64,000 nucleotides of DNA, taken from contig CADEHE010000005.1 of the NCBI GenBank assembly GCA_902826775.1, forward strand, positions 1 through 64,000, read 5' to 3'. The notes under the pieces are model-generated. The model did not search any database, had not been told where the DNA came from, and saw nothing but the letters and a program-made list of their open reading frames with translations. Made by a program: the position numbers and the translations under genes. Shown piece by piece: positions 34,357 to 43,427 of the stretch (position 1 is the stretch's first letter; every line of letters begins with the position of its first letter). The stretch comes from an uncultured Pseudomonadota bacterium. Lineage in GTDB: Bacteria > Pseudomonadota > Gammaproteobacteria > Burkholderiales > JALYOK01.

Positions 34357-34803
34357 ATGTCTTTGAAGTCTCAAATCTCCGAAGACCTGAAAAACGCGAT
34401 GCGCGCGGGCGAGGCGGGCAAGCGCGACACGCTGCGCCTGCTGCAGGCGGCGATTAAGCAGCGCGAGGTCGATGAGCGCATCGAGTTGGACGATCCGGCG
34501 GTGCTGGCGATCGTCGAAAAACTGATCAAGCAGCGGCGCGAGTCGATCACGCAGTTCGAAGCAGCCGGGCGCACCGACCTGGCGGACAAAGAGAAGTTCG
34601 AATCCGGTATTTTGCAGGGCTTTCTGCCGGCGGCGCTGTCCGAGGCGGAGATCGCTAAGATCATCGATGCGGCCATGCAATCCACCGGCGCGGGCAGCGT
34701 TAAAGACATGGGCAAGGTGGTCGCGGCAGTCAAGCCGCAACTGGCCGGACGCGCGGACATGGCGCAGGTGTCGGCGCTCATCAAAGCGAAACTCGGCGCC
34801 TGA
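34357..34803 (+). CDS. GatB/YqeY-domain protein
   Basis: This 148-residue protein opens SLKSQISEDLKNAMRAGEAG, the typical YqeY start, and ends in the GatB tail-like domain (GSVKDMGKVVAAVKPQLAGRAD...). The same fold in GatB contacts tRNA, but free-standing YqeY proteins have no proven role. It sits between rpsU and dnaG in most betaproteobacteria. Confidence 0.95.
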   Translation: MSLKSQISEDLKNAMRAGEAGKRDTLRLLQAAIKQREVDERIELDDPAVLAIVEKLIKQRRESITQFEAAGRTDLADKEKFESGILQGFLPAALSEAEIAKIIDAAMQSTGAGSVKDMGKVVAAVKPQLAGRADMAQVSALIKAKLGA

Positions 34804-34878
34804 TACTGCGGCGTGATTACTCTGTCTACTACAGACAGACGCGAGTTCTGGCGTTATCTAGGGGCTAGTAAGCAAAAA

Positions 34879-34899
34879 GTGAAATATAAAATGCGAAAC
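34879..34899. repeat. Heptamer block related to the array at 49233
   Basis: GTGAAAT, ATAAAAT and GCGAAAC are three consecutive 7-mers. They match GTGAAAC, GTAGAAT and GCGAAAC at 49240-49260 in order. The rest of the 210-base gap between yqeY and dnaG has no gene. Confidence 0.5.
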
Positions 34900-34999
34900 G
34901 GCAAGAACTGCGGCGCCGCGTCTTAACTTTTCGCCTTTAAGCAGACTTCACGCAGTCGCCCTGGCAGAATTCCTTCCCCGCGCGGGTACTCCAACGCCT

Positions 35000-35005
35000 T
35001 ATAAT
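35000..35005 (+). promoter_or_regulatory. -10-like box next to the dnaG start
   Basis: TATAAT ends only eight bases before the dnaG ATG and no Shine-Dalgarno is visible between. If used, the transcript would have almost no leader. No convincing -35 was found. Confidence 0.35.
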
Positions 35006-35013
35006 CGCTGTTC

Positions 35014-36795
35014 ATGATCCCGCCCGACTTTATCCAAACGCTGCTAAGCAGGGTGGATATCGTCGATGTGATCGAGCAGTACGTGCCGCTGAAGAAAGCC
35101 GGCGCCAACTACGCGGCGTGCTGCCCGTTTCACCAAGAAAAAACCCCCTCTTTTACGGTGAGCCCAACCAAGCAGTTCTATCACTGCTTCGGGTGCGGCG
35201 CGCATGGCAGTGCAATTGGTTTCATGATGAACTACGGCGGCAGCGAGTTCGTCGATGCCGTCAAGCAGCTCGCCGAGCGTGTCGGCATGCAGGTGCCGGA
35301 GATTGCGCGCCCGGTTCGTGGATCCGGCGCGGCGGGTTCATCGGAAATCGAGCCGAAAGAGATCTGCGCTGCGCTGCGCGAGGCGATGGATTTCTACCGC
35401 GCCCAGTTGAAAGATTCCGAGCGCGCTATCGAGTACCTGAAGAAGCGTGGCTTGGACGGCAAGACTTGCGCGCGCTTCGGTATCGGCTACGCACCAGATG
35501 GGTGGCAGAACTTGAATACCGTGTTCCCCGACTACGGCGCCAAGCTGATGAAGGAAGCGGGGCTGGTGATCGACAGCGACAGCGGTCGGCGCTACGACCG
35601 CTTCCGCGATCGCATCATGTTTCCGATCTTCAATCAGAAAAATGAGGTGATCGGCTTCGGCGGGCGCGTCATCGCGGATGCAAAAGGCGCCGCCGACCCC
35701 GCGGCGCGCGGCGAACCAAAATATCTGAATTCGCCTGAAACACCGGTATTCGAAAAGGGGCGTGAACTCTACGGCTTGACGCACGCGCGCCGTGCGATTC
35801 ACGACGCTGGTAGGGTCGTGGTGGTCGAAGGTTATATGGATGTGGTGGCGCTCGCGCAAAACGGCATCGACTATGCCGTGGCCACGCTTGGCACCGCCAC
35901 CACGCCCACCCACGTGCAAAAGCTAGTGCGCCACGCGCCGCAGATCGTTTACTGCTTCGACGGCGATGCCGCCGGCCATCGCGCCGCGTGGCGCGCGCTG
36001 GAGACGAGTTTGCCTTTCGTTCAAGACGGGCGCACGATCTCGTTCTTGTTTCTGCCGGCTGAGCACGATCCGGACAGCTATGTCCGCGCGCATGGGCGCG
36101 AGGGCTTCGAGCAGGCGCTGGCCAAGGCGACGCCCTTGTCGAACTATCTGCTCGACGGCCTGCTGCAAGAGCACAATTTGAAAAGCGACGAAGGCAGAGC
36201 GGCGCTGCTGCAAGCGGCGAAACCGTTGCTGCAGCAGATCACTGCGCCGATGCAGAGCCTGATGCTGCGCAAGCGGCTCGGGGAGTTGACCGGGCTCGGG
36301 CGCGGTGAGGTTGACCGCCTGGTCGGTGGCGCGCCAGCGTCCGCTCAGGCCAATCCTGCACCCGTGCGCACCACGCGGCGGGCGCCTTCGCTGTTGGCAC
36401 GGCTGACCAGTCTAACACTCGCCCGTCCTGATACCGCCAAGGGTTTGACCCTGCCAGCCTTTGGGGAGGCCGATCGAGAGCAGCAACTCCTGGGGAGGAT
36501 ACTAAACTATCTGCGCCAGAGCGCGGCCGGCGCAGCCAATCTCGGTGCGCTGTATGAAGTGCTCAACGCCGAAGGTTTGGGTGGCGGCTTTAGCGAGCGC
36601 ATGCAAGAGGCAGAACGGCTGTTGGCGAGTTTTGCGCCTGAGGACCTTGATCGCGAGTTGACCGATGGCGTGCACAAGTTGCAGCAGGCACAAAGAAACG
36701 AGCAAATTCAAGTGCTTAGCCGTAAAGCGCAGGCTCAGGGACTGAGCCAAGAGGAGAAGCGCGCCTACCAGCAACTGATTGCGGCAAGACCGTAG
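35014..36795 (+). CDS. dnaG: DNA primase
   Basis: The protein has 593 residues. The N-terminal CHC2 zinc finger has Cys37, His40, Cys58 and Cys61 (CPFH and CFGC), followed by the RNA-polymerase core with NEVIGFGGRVI and the TOPRIM domain (VVVVEGYMDVVALAQ, YCFDGDAAGHRAAWR). The C-terminal helicase-binding region is at about 460-593. It synthesises RNA primers for replication with DnaB. No ribosome site precedes the ATG. Confidence 0.98.
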   Translation: MIPPDFIQTLLSRVDIVDVIEQYVPLKKAGANYAACCPFHQEKTPSFTVSPTKQFYHCFGCGAHGSAIGFMMNYGGSEFVDAVKQLAERVGMQVPEIARPVRGSGAAGSSEIEPKEICAALREAMDFYRAQLKDSERAIEYLKKRGLDGKTCARFGIGYAPDGWQNLNTVFPDYGAKLMKEAGLVIDSDSGRRYDRFRDRIMFPIFNQKNEVIGFGGRVIADAKGAADPAARGEPKYLNSPETPVFEKGRELYGLTHARRAIHDAGRVVVVEGYMDVVALAQNGIDYAVATLGTATTPTHVQKLVRHAPQIVYCFDGDAAGHRAAWRALETSLPFVQDGRTISFLFLPAEHDPDSYVRAHGREGFEQALAKATPLSNYLLDGLLQEHNLKSDEGRAALLQAAKPLLQQITAPMQSLMLRKRLGELTGLGRGEVDRLVGGAPASAQANPAPVRTTRRAPSLLARLTSLTLARPDTAKGLTLPAFGEADREQQLLGRILNYLRQSAAGAANLGALYEVLNAEGLGGGFSERMQEAERLLASFAPEDLDRELTDGVHKLQQAQRNEQIQVLSRKAQAQGLSQEEKRAYQQLIAARP

Positions 36796-36878
36796 ACGGG
36801 AACGGGGCGCCCCCTGTTCAGTCTAATTTGCGGTAGAATTTTCGGTTTTTCCCGGGGATCGGACAGGAGCAAACACAC

Positions 36879-39185
36879 ATGGCAAGACCCGCGGCACGCC
36901 TAGAACACAAAGACAAAAACAAGAAGAACGACAAGAAAACTGCAAAGCCAACTGCGCACGCAAAGCCGGCGGCGAGCGCCAAGCCCGCAGCAAAAACCTC
37001 GCTGGCCACATCGGTGGCGGCAAAAGTGAGCAAGATCGCCGCGGCGGTTAAAGCCAGCCGCGCCGGCGCGCACGCCGATAAGGGGGCCGCTACGCCGGCA
37101 AAGAGCGGCCATGTCGAGGCCGGCGCAAAATCCGCCACGGCCAAGGCTGGCGCTGCAGCGCTCGCGACCGGTAAGGCGGCGGTGTCGGCCATTATGGCCA
37201 AAGTCGCCAAGACCGCCGAAGCTGCTCGCGGCGCGCGCTCCTCAGAAGGCGGCGGCCGACCCGGGCGCCCGCCGAAGGCCGTGACCGAGCGCGAACGGCT
37301 GGCCGAGCGCCGCTTGCTCGAGCGCGCCGCGATCTCGGTGAACGAGCACGAAGCGCAGCGCACGCGCCTCAAAAACTTGATCACGCTCGGTAAAGAGCGC
37401 GGCTTCTTGACCTACGCCGAGATCAACGATCACTTGCCGGACGATATGCTCGATTCCGAGCAGATCGAAAGCGTGATCGGCATGATCAACGACATGGGCA
37501 TTCAGGTCTACGACGAAGCGCCCGATGCCGAAGTGTTGCTCATGTCCGAGCAAACTCCGCCGGTGGTCGAAGAAGACGCGGTGGAAGAAGCCGAGCAGGC
37601 GCTTTCGCTCACCGTCGAGAGCGAGTTCGGCCGCACCACCGATCCGGTGCGCATGTACATGCGCGAGATGGGTTCGGTCGAGCTGCTCACGCGCGAGGGC
37701 GAAATCGAAATCGCCAAGCGCATCGAAGACGGCTTGAAGCACATGATTCAAGCGATTTCGGCCTGTCCGACGACGATCGAGGAAATTCTCGATCTCGCCG
37801 ACAAGATCGAGAAAGATGAGATTCGTGTCGATGAAGTCGTCGACGGCATGGTCGATCCGAACGAAGAAGAAATCTCCCAGGCGCAGTTCCAAGCCGATGC
37901 GGAAGAAGAGGACATCGACGAGGAAACCGACGAGGACGAAGACGGCGCCATCGAAGCGGCGAACCTCGAATTGCTCAAGAACGAAGCGATCGCCAAATTC
38001 AACAAGATTCGCCGCGTGCACAAGCGCATGCGCAAAGTCTTGGCCGAGAAGGGCCATCGCAGCCGTTTGTACAAGGAACTGCAAGAGCAGATTTCCGAAG
38101 AGCTGATGGGTATTCGTTTTTCCGCCAAGCAGGTCGAGGCGTTGTGCAACAGCCTGCGCGGTGTTGTCGATCGCGTGCGCGTGAACGAGCGCAATGTGAT
38201 GGATTTGTGCGTCAATTCCGCCGGCATGCCGCGCGCGCACTTCATTAAGAATTTTCCCGGCAATGAAACCAACTTGAAGTGGCTGCCGGACGAAATCGCC
38301 GCGCGCCGCCCGTACAGCGGCACCTTGAATCGCTTCAAGCACGCGATCATGGAACAGCAGGAAAAAATCTTGGTGGTGCAGAAGAACGTTGGCATCCCGA
38401 TCAAGGATCTGAAAGAGATCGCGCGCCAGATGTCCACCGGCGAAGCGCGCGCGCGCCGTGCCAAGCGCGAGATGATCGAGGCGAACTTGCGCTTGGTCAT
38501 TTCAATCGCGAAGAAGTACACCAACCGCGGCTTGCAGTTCTTGGATCTAATCCAAGAAGGCAACATCGGTCTCATGAAAGCGGTGGATAAATTCGAATAC
38601 CGGCGCGGCTACAAGTTCTCAACCTACGCAACGTGGTGGATCCGCCAAGCGATCACGCGCTCGATCGCCGATCAAGCGCGCACTATCCGCATTCCGGTGC
38701 ACATGATCGAGACCATCAACAAGATGAATCGCGTCTCGCGCCAAATTCTGCAGGAAACCGGCCAAGAGCCCGATCCGCAAGAGTTGGCCAAGCGCATGGA
38801 AATGCCCGAGGAAAAGATCCGCAAGATCTTGAAGATTTCCAAGGAGCCGATATCCATGGAAACGCCGATCGGCGACGACGACGATTCGCATCTGGGCGAT
38901 TTCATCGAAGACACCGCCACGCTGGCGCCGATGGAATCCGCGCTTACCGAAAGTTTGCGCGCCGTGACCAAAGACGTGCTGGATACGCTCACCCCGCGCG
39001 AAGCCAAAGTATTGCGCATGCGCTTCGGCATCGAGATGAACACCGACCACACGCTGGAAGAAGTCGGCAAACAGTTCGACGTCACACGCGAGCGTATTCG
39101 CCAAATCGAGGCGAAAGCGCTGCGCAAGCTGCGGCATCCGTCGCGCTCCGAGCGGTTGCGTTCGTTCTTGGATGGCGAAGCATAG
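36879..39185 (+). CDS. rpoD: RNA polymerase sigma factor RpoD (sigma-70)
   Basis: The protein has 768 residues. The first 125 or so are an Ala/Lys-rich low-complexity extension common in betaproteobacteria. Region 1.1 follows ([19 protein letters not shown]), then 1.2 ([21 protein letters not shown]), an acidic spacer, region 2 ([36 protein letters not shown]), region 3 and region 4 with the -35-binding helix ([20 protein letters not shown]). It is the primary sigma factor. A strong terminator follows. Confidence 0.99.
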   Translation: MARPAARLEHKDKNKKNDKKTAKPTAHAKPAASAKPAAKTSLATSVAAKVSKIAAAVKASRAGAHADKGAATPAKSGHVEAGAKSATAKAGAAALATGKAAVSAIMAKVAKTAEAARGARSSEGGGRPGRPPKAVTERERLAERRLLERAAISVNEHEAQRTRLKNLITLGKERGFLTYAEINDHLPDDMLDSEQIESVIGMINDMGIQVYDEAPDAEVLLMSEQTPPVVEEDAVEEAEQALSLTVESEFGRTTDPVRMYMREMGSVELLTREGEIEIAKRIEDGLKHMIQAISACPTTIEEILDLADKIEKDEIRVDEVVDGMVDPNEEEISQAQFQADAEEEDIDEETDEDEDGAIEAANLELLKNEAIAKFNKIRRVHKRMRKVLAEKGHRSRLYKELQEQISEELMGIRFSAKQVEALCNSLRGVVDRVRVNERNVMDLCVNSAGMPRAHFIKNFPGNETNLKWLPDEIAARRPYSGTLNRFKHAIMEQQEKILVVQKNVGIPIKDLKEIARQMSTGEARARRAKREMIEANLRLVISIAKKYTNRGLQFLDLIQEGNIGLMKAVDKFEYRRGYKFSTYATWWIRQAITRSIADQARTIRIPVHMIETINKMNRVSRQILQETGQEPDPQELAKRMEMPEEKIRKILKISKEPISMETPIGDDDDSHLGDFIEDTATLAPMESALTESLRAVTKDVLDTLTPREAKVLRMRFGIEMNTDHTLEEVGKQFDVTRERIRQIEAKALRKLRHPSRSERLRSFLDGEA

Positions 39186-39215
39186 GCGACATAGATATAT
39201 ACTAGTCACCCTATC

Positions 39216-39253
39216 AAGCCCTGACTCAGTATAGAAGCGAGTCAGGGCTTTTT
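39216..39253 (+). terminator. Terminator of the rpoD operon
   Basis: AAGCCCTGACTC (39216-39227) pairs perfectly with GAGTCAGGGCTT (39239-39250) and is followed by TTT. The 12-bp stem with an 11-base loop lies 31 bases past rpoD. Confidence 0.93.
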
Positions 39254-39288
39254 ACTTCAGGCTGTACGAGCCTAAAGAGGAGAGGATC

Positions 39289-39885
39289 ATGAGCAAAGTC
39301 ATCGATTATTATTTTTCGCCCATCTCACCTTGGTCGTACATGGGACACGCGCGCATGCACGCCATCGCCAAGCGTCACGGCGCGACGATCAACGTCAAGC
39401 CGGCCGATCTCGGTGCGATTTTTTCAGTCTCCGGCGGCTTGCCGCTGCCCAAGCGCGCGCCGCAGCGGCAGGCGTATCGCATGTTCGAGTTAAAGCGCTG
39501 GCGCGACTATCTGCAAATTCCGCTTACGCTGCAGCCGAAATTTTTCCCCGCCGATTCAACCAACGCTTCGCTATTGATTTACGCGGCGCAGCCGGAAGGC
39601 TCCGAACGGCAAATGCAATTGGCCGGCGCGCTACTGAAAGCATGCTGGGCGGAAGAACGCAACATCGCCGACTTGGAGACGCTGCGCGCCATTGCGCATG
39701 AGCAAGGCTTCGATGCCAACAAACTGCTCGCCGCGCTCGAGAGCCAGAAACCGACCTACGAGGCGATGACCAAAGAAGCGATTGATCGCCAAGTGTTCGG
39801 CGCGCCGACTTACGTCTATCGCGACGAGCCGTTCTGGGGCCAAGATCGAATCGAATTCTTGGAACTCGCACTCGCGCGCGCGTAA
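39289..39885 (+). CDS. 2-hydroxychromene-2-carboxylate isomerase family protein
   Basis: This 198-residue DsbA-fold, glutathione-S-transferase-kappa-like enzyme has the N-terminal YYFSPISPWSYMGHARM, with the active-site Ser in place of a CXXC, and the C-terminal GAPTYVYRDEPFWGQDRIEFL. Characterised members isomerise 2-hydroxychromene-2-carboxylate in naphthalene breakdown, but many genomes carry one without that pathway. GAGGAGAGG precedes the ATG. It stands alone after the rpoD terminator. Confidence 0.92.
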   Translation: MSKVIDYYFSPISPWSYMGHARMHAIAKRHGATINVKPADLGAIFSVSGGLPLPKRAPQRQAYRMFELKRWRDYLQIPLTLQPKFFPADSTNASLLIYAAQPEGSERQMQLAGALLKACWAEERNIADLETLRAIAHEQGFDANKLLAALESQKPTYEAMTKEAIDRQVFGAPTYVYRDEPFWGQDRIEFLELALARA

Positions 39886-39962
39886 CTTGTTGCTGGCTGC
39901 GCACCGGCTTTGCGTAGCGCGTAGAATTGCGGACGTTCGTCGATCGGCTGCAATGCTCACCC

Positions 39963-40039
<77 letters not shown>

Positions 40040-40197
40040 AATATCGCCGTCGATGGCCTTTGCCAAGCGGCGTCAAATTGTTGCAATCCGACTAATTGCC
40101 TATCTTTTCCCCTGCTTTTTAGCGGGTGCGAGGCTGTTCTTCGGCCTTAGACTGCCTCGTTGGATTTGCAATTGCAGGAAGCCTCGACTTCCCAAGT

Positions 40198-40836
40198 ATG
40201 AAGCGCCAAGCCGGTTTTACTCTGGTCGAGCTAGCCATCGTGCTGGTGGTGAGCGGTTTGCTGCTTGCCGGCATCATTCAAGGCAGCTCGCTGATCAGCA
40301 GTGGCGCGGCGAAGAACTTGGCCAAAGAACTTCGGACCACGTCGATCTATGTCTATCAATACGACGATGCGTTCCGCGCGTTGCCTGGCGACGATAGCAA
40401 TGCCGGTAGCCATGTCGGCGGCACGGCTGCAACGACGCCCGGCGCGCTTGGCAATCGCCGCATCGAAGGCGCATGGAACTCCACCACCACTACCGATGAA
40501 TCGTTTCTAGTATGGCAACACATGCGCAAGGCGCAGTTGGCCACCGGTGCGGTCAATACGGCGGATCCGGCCTATTTGCCGCGCAACGTTTCCGGCGGCA
40601 GAGTCGGAATTTCCAGCAACGTGCCGATCGCCGGTATGCGCGGCGGTAATTTTGTATGCTCCGGCTCCATAAAAGGCAGAGACGTCGTGCAAATCGATAC
40701 TGCGCTGGACGACGGTGCGACCGATAAGGGCGTAGTGCAAGCGGCGTTACAGTCGGATGCTAATGCGCCGCAGGCGGCCGTTGTCGCGTCTGCAATCGAC
40801 GATTCACAACTGTATAACGTCTGTATGACGTTCTAG
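40198..40836 (+). CDS. Type IV pilin-like / type II secretion pseudopilin
   Basis: This 212-residue protein starts MKRQAGFTLVELAIVLVVSG, a class III signal cut by prepilin peptidase after the Gly, with Glu5 of the mature protein. The mature part has the usual N-terminal helix and a globular domain with LPGDDSNAGSHVGG and two Cys (in FVCSG and YNVCMTF) that could form the C-terminal disulfide. The ATG at 40198 is set by the signal; the frame extends further but without sense. No secretion machinery is next to it, so it is an orphan minor pilin or pseudopilin. Confidence 0.88.
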   Translation: MKRQAGFTLVELAIVLVVSGLLLAGIIQGSSLISSGAAKNLAKELRTTSIYVYQYDDAFRALPGDDSNAGSHVGGTAATTPGALGNRRIEGAWNSTTTTDESFLVWQHMRKAQLATGAVNTADPAYLPRNVSGGRVGISSNVPIAGMRGGNFVCSGSIKGRDVVQIDTALDDGATDKGVVQAALQSDANAPQAAVVASAIDDSQLYNVCMTF

Positions 40837-40873
40837 CGTTGCACTGCGGGCAATTCGCGGTAGCGGCGTGACA

Positions 40874-41377
40874 CTAGCGCGGATCTTCCTGGCACACAGG
40901 TGCCGACACGTCGGTGAGACATGCCCGCGGCCAAGTGGGCAAGCGCAGCGCGTAGAACGAATCTTCGGTGAAACCAGTGCAGCCCGCGTCGCTCGCTCGT
41001 TGACCGCTTCTTGGCAGCAGGGACTTGCCTGCCGGTAAAGCACACGCCGCGCTGAGTGTGTTGGGATCGGCACGAGTGTCGTGCGCGGCGGCGACGGCGA
41101 GCTTGCCGTTCTTGAAATACAAGGTCGCATAGCGCAGCAGCTTAGCGCCATCCACGATCCACATGAGTTTGCAGCCGGTGAATGTGTCGCTGAGCGCTGC
41201 ACTGCGCGGGAACACCATGACAAAGCCGCCCGGCGTAGCGGCGATTCCTGCTTCCGCGGGCGGGTCTTTGAGCGCGCAATGCAGCGCGTTTGCAGGGAGC
41301 ACATCGGAGAGCGTCTGCGCGTGAGCCGATGTGGCGGCGCACAGCGCAAATAAGCAAAGCTTTAGTGGGTTGCTCAT
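40874..41377 (-). CDS. Exported Cys-containing protein, function unknown
   Basis: This 167-residue protein has a signal peptide (MSNPLKLCLFALCAATSAHA). The mature part has six Cys (in HCALKD, GCKLMW, ACALPA, GCTGF, RACLTD and VCQED), an even number that suggests three disulfides. I recognise no family. It is convergent with the pilin-like gene and lies 49 bases past the Sm-like gene upstream of it, so these two may form a unit. Confidence 0.7.
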   Translation of the reverse strand: MSNPLKLCLFALCAATSAHAQTLSDVLPANALHCALKDPPAEAGIAATPGGFVMVFPRSAALSDTFTGCKLMWIVDGAKLLRYATLYFKNGKLAVAAAHDTRADPNTLSAACALPAGKSLLPRSGQRASDAGCTGFTEDSFYALRLPTWPRACLTDVSAPVCQEDPR

Positions 41378-41426
41378 GCTGGTCGGGACACCCTTTCAAA
41401 TGCCCGCGGCTGCGCAGGCGCCGCTT

Positions 41427-41702
41427 CTAGGGCACGGCGATGGCATTGATGCGGTCTATGCGCACGACGATGCGGCTGAACTCCTGGCTGCGCAGTTCGA
41501 CCCACTGCGAGCCTTCGATCTTGACCACTGCGCCGGACACTGTTTCCCCATTTAGGTAGAGCTTAATGCCGCGCTTGTCTTTCATGCTCTGCTCAAGCAG
41601 TTGCGTGAATGCGGCGCTGCCGTCCTGTGCCAATACGCTGCCCGAGTTGGAGGCCGCCGCGATTAGCGCCACGAGAATGAAATTTCTTGCCAGTTTTCTC
41701 AC
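41427..41702 (-). CDS. Exported small protein with Sm/Hfq-like sequence pattern
   Basis: This 91-residue protein has a signal peptide (residues 1-26, ending VLAQ). The remainder reads like an Sm fold: helix FTQLLEQSMKDKRG, then strands IKLYLNGETVSGAVVKIEG, QWVELRS, SRIVVRIDRINAIAVP. This is the order of Hfq-like proteins, including the I-AI-P ending. The GTG at 41702 has GGAGAAAC before it; an ATG at 41756 would bury the signal. Sm proteins bind RNA in the cytoplasm, so an exported one is unexpected. The role is unknown. Confidence 0.65.
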   Translation of the reverse strand: MRKLARNFILVALIAAASNSGSVLAQDGSAAFTQLLEQSMKDKRGIKLYLNGETVSGAVVKIEGSQWVELRSQEFSRIVVRIDRINAIAVP

Positions 41703-41949
41703 CGTTTCTCCTTTTTCCCATGAGAGGTGACAAAGTGGACGAGCCCGCATCGTCACCGCATTGTTGTCGACGCCGTATTGTGAACTACCAAAGGCGTGGC
41801 ATTCAAGTTGCCCGATTTAGGCACTGCGTTTGGCCGGCGTTGGGTAATTTCACCGTGGCGCAGAGGCGCGGCCTTAACCATACCTAGGAGCAGATCGTTT
41901 GACCGTCTGCAAGCTGGGTCGCACGCTCCCAACCGCTCAACTCTCTGGA

Positions 41950-43167
41950 ATGCCAATGCCCATTAAATCTCACACCGTCGCGCTTTGCATGATGCTCGGC
42001 TCAACTTTCTTAGTTTGTGGAAATGCCGCTGCTCAGGTCGTCGACGGTCAATCGAACGTGGTCGGCGCAACGCTAGAGCCGGACTACAAGTATCCCTGGG
42101 TTGTGCGTAACGCCGGCGCCGGCTGCGGCGGCGTGTTGATCGAGCCGCGCTGGGTGCTGATCGCAGCGCACTGTGTTGCCGGCACCGGCTCCAACACAAT
42201 CTCCTACAAGCGCAGCGACGCCTACACCGGCACGTTGTACGCGGCCAGCCGCGGTCCGGCGGAAGTCGGGCAGCGGCCCAATCCCGGCGTGTATATCCAT
42301 CCGCAGTTCAACGTCCCCAGCGCGCACGACAACGATATCGCTCTGATCAAACTAGATGCCGGCTTTGACATCAATCCGTATATTCAAGTGGTTGGTCTAC
42401 CCACAGGTCCTCGCATTGCCGGCGTGGTGGGCACGGTAGCGTCGATCGACCACAGCGGGCCGCTACCAGAAGGCAAGCTCGCGGTATTCCGCGCGCCAAT
42501 TCCTAGTTCCACTTTCGCCCGCGGTTTCTCGATCTTCACGAGTGCGGCTACCGGTTCCCTCTGTCCTGGCGACAGCGGCTCAGGCTTTGTCACCTACGAG
42601 AACGGGCGCGCCACCGTGCGCGGGGTAGCGAGCACGGTCAACGCCAGCTCCGACTGCGTCACGCCTACCGGAAACACCGTCGATTTCGTCGACGTGTTTG
42701 CCTACCGCGATTGGATACTGCAAACCATGCGCAGCGTCGACTACCGTGTTGCCGGCACGACGCGCGTGCGTTGGAGCGGACGCGCCGCGCGCGGGGTAAT
42801 GATGCTCGGCTGCGACAATCCCTATGGCACCATGTCCGGCCCGCTTAACGTGTCCGGCGCGCAACTTGGGGCGAACTGCGATGTGAACCAGACGCAAGCC
42901 GCCGTGTGTTCTGTGAGTGCCGGTCAGCGTAGCGTGGTGCAATCGGTCATCACCGGTTTCACCATGAAGACGACTTGCGCGCCGTTCGCACCCACCGTTG
43001 AGTCGTTGCCTTTCACCAGCAGTTGGGCAAGCTACTATGGAAGCGCTCCGGTGCATCCCGACCCGATTGGCGTTTGCGTGCGTGAGTTCACTTGCAAAGT
43101 GGGATCGTCGTTCGCGAGCGACGTCCTTAACGGTGCGGTGTTTTCCAGTGGCGCGCAGTTGAGGTAG
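41950..43167 (+). CDS. Exported trypsin-like serine protease (S1 family)
   Basis: This 405-residue protein has a signal peptide of about 28 residues ending GNAAA. The chymotrypsin-fold domain (about 35-255) has the full triad: His in LIAAHCV, Asp in DNDIALIK and Ser in CPGDSGSGF. The C-terminal 150 residues are a Cys-containing domain with no family I recognise. Two nearby ATGs (41950, 41956) are possible. Bacterial S1 proteases are usually secreted; a type II route would fit the orphan pseudopilin nearby, but that is inference. Confidence 0.9.
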   Translation: MPMPIKSHTVALCMMLGSTFLVCGNAAAQVVDGQSNVVGATLEPDYKYPWVVRNAGAGCGGVLIEPRWVLIAAHCVAGTGSNTISYKRSDAYTGTLYAASRGPAEVGQRPNPGVYIHPQFNVPSAHDNDIALIKLDAGFDINPYIQVVGLPTGPRIAGVVGTVASIDHSGPLPEGKLAVFRAPIPSSTFARGFSIFTSAATGSLCPGDSGSGFVTYENGRATVRGVASTVNASSDCVTPTGNTVDFVDVFAYRDWILQTMRSVDYRVAGTTRVRWSGRAARGVMMLGCDNPYGTMSGPLNVSGAQLGANCDVNQTQAAVCSVSAGQRSVVQSVITGFTMKTTCAPFAPTVESLPFTSSWASYYGSAPVHPDPIGVCVREFTCKVGSSFASDVLNGAVFSSGAQLR

Positions 43168-43283
43168 GTTCCAAGCTCATTGAGGTACGGCAGCCGGCTT
43201 CGCCTATCGGGGATTACACGATTTCGTGACAAACAAACTCTGAAGCGCGTCATTGCCGCGCTGGTGGGAACTAGTCGACTGCC

Positions 43284-43314
43284 CCGCGAAGCGTGTGGGT
43301 CACCGCCTTCGCGG
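43284..43314. repeat. Imperfect CCGCGAAG hairpin
   Basis: CCGCGAAG (43284-43291) and CTTCGCGG (43307-43314) are complementary across a 15-base loop, in the 260-base gap between the protease and the ABC binding protein. It resembles degenerate copies of the common CCCGCGAAGGCGGG palindrome of environmental proteobacteria. No T-run follows. Confidence 0.4.
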
Positions 43315-43427
43315 AGACGACATGCGTCTCACTGCGTACGCGATTCGAATCCAGGCAACAGTCCGAATCAGCGTGCTATTCTCTGCCCTCGATTGCACTA
43401 ACTAAAATCACGCTTCGGGGGATCGCA

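Noticed and set aside
37242..38342. A 366-codon minus-strand frame inside rpoD
   Set aside because: It is the reverse of a conserved sigma factor gene and has repetitive Leu/Val/Asp composition.
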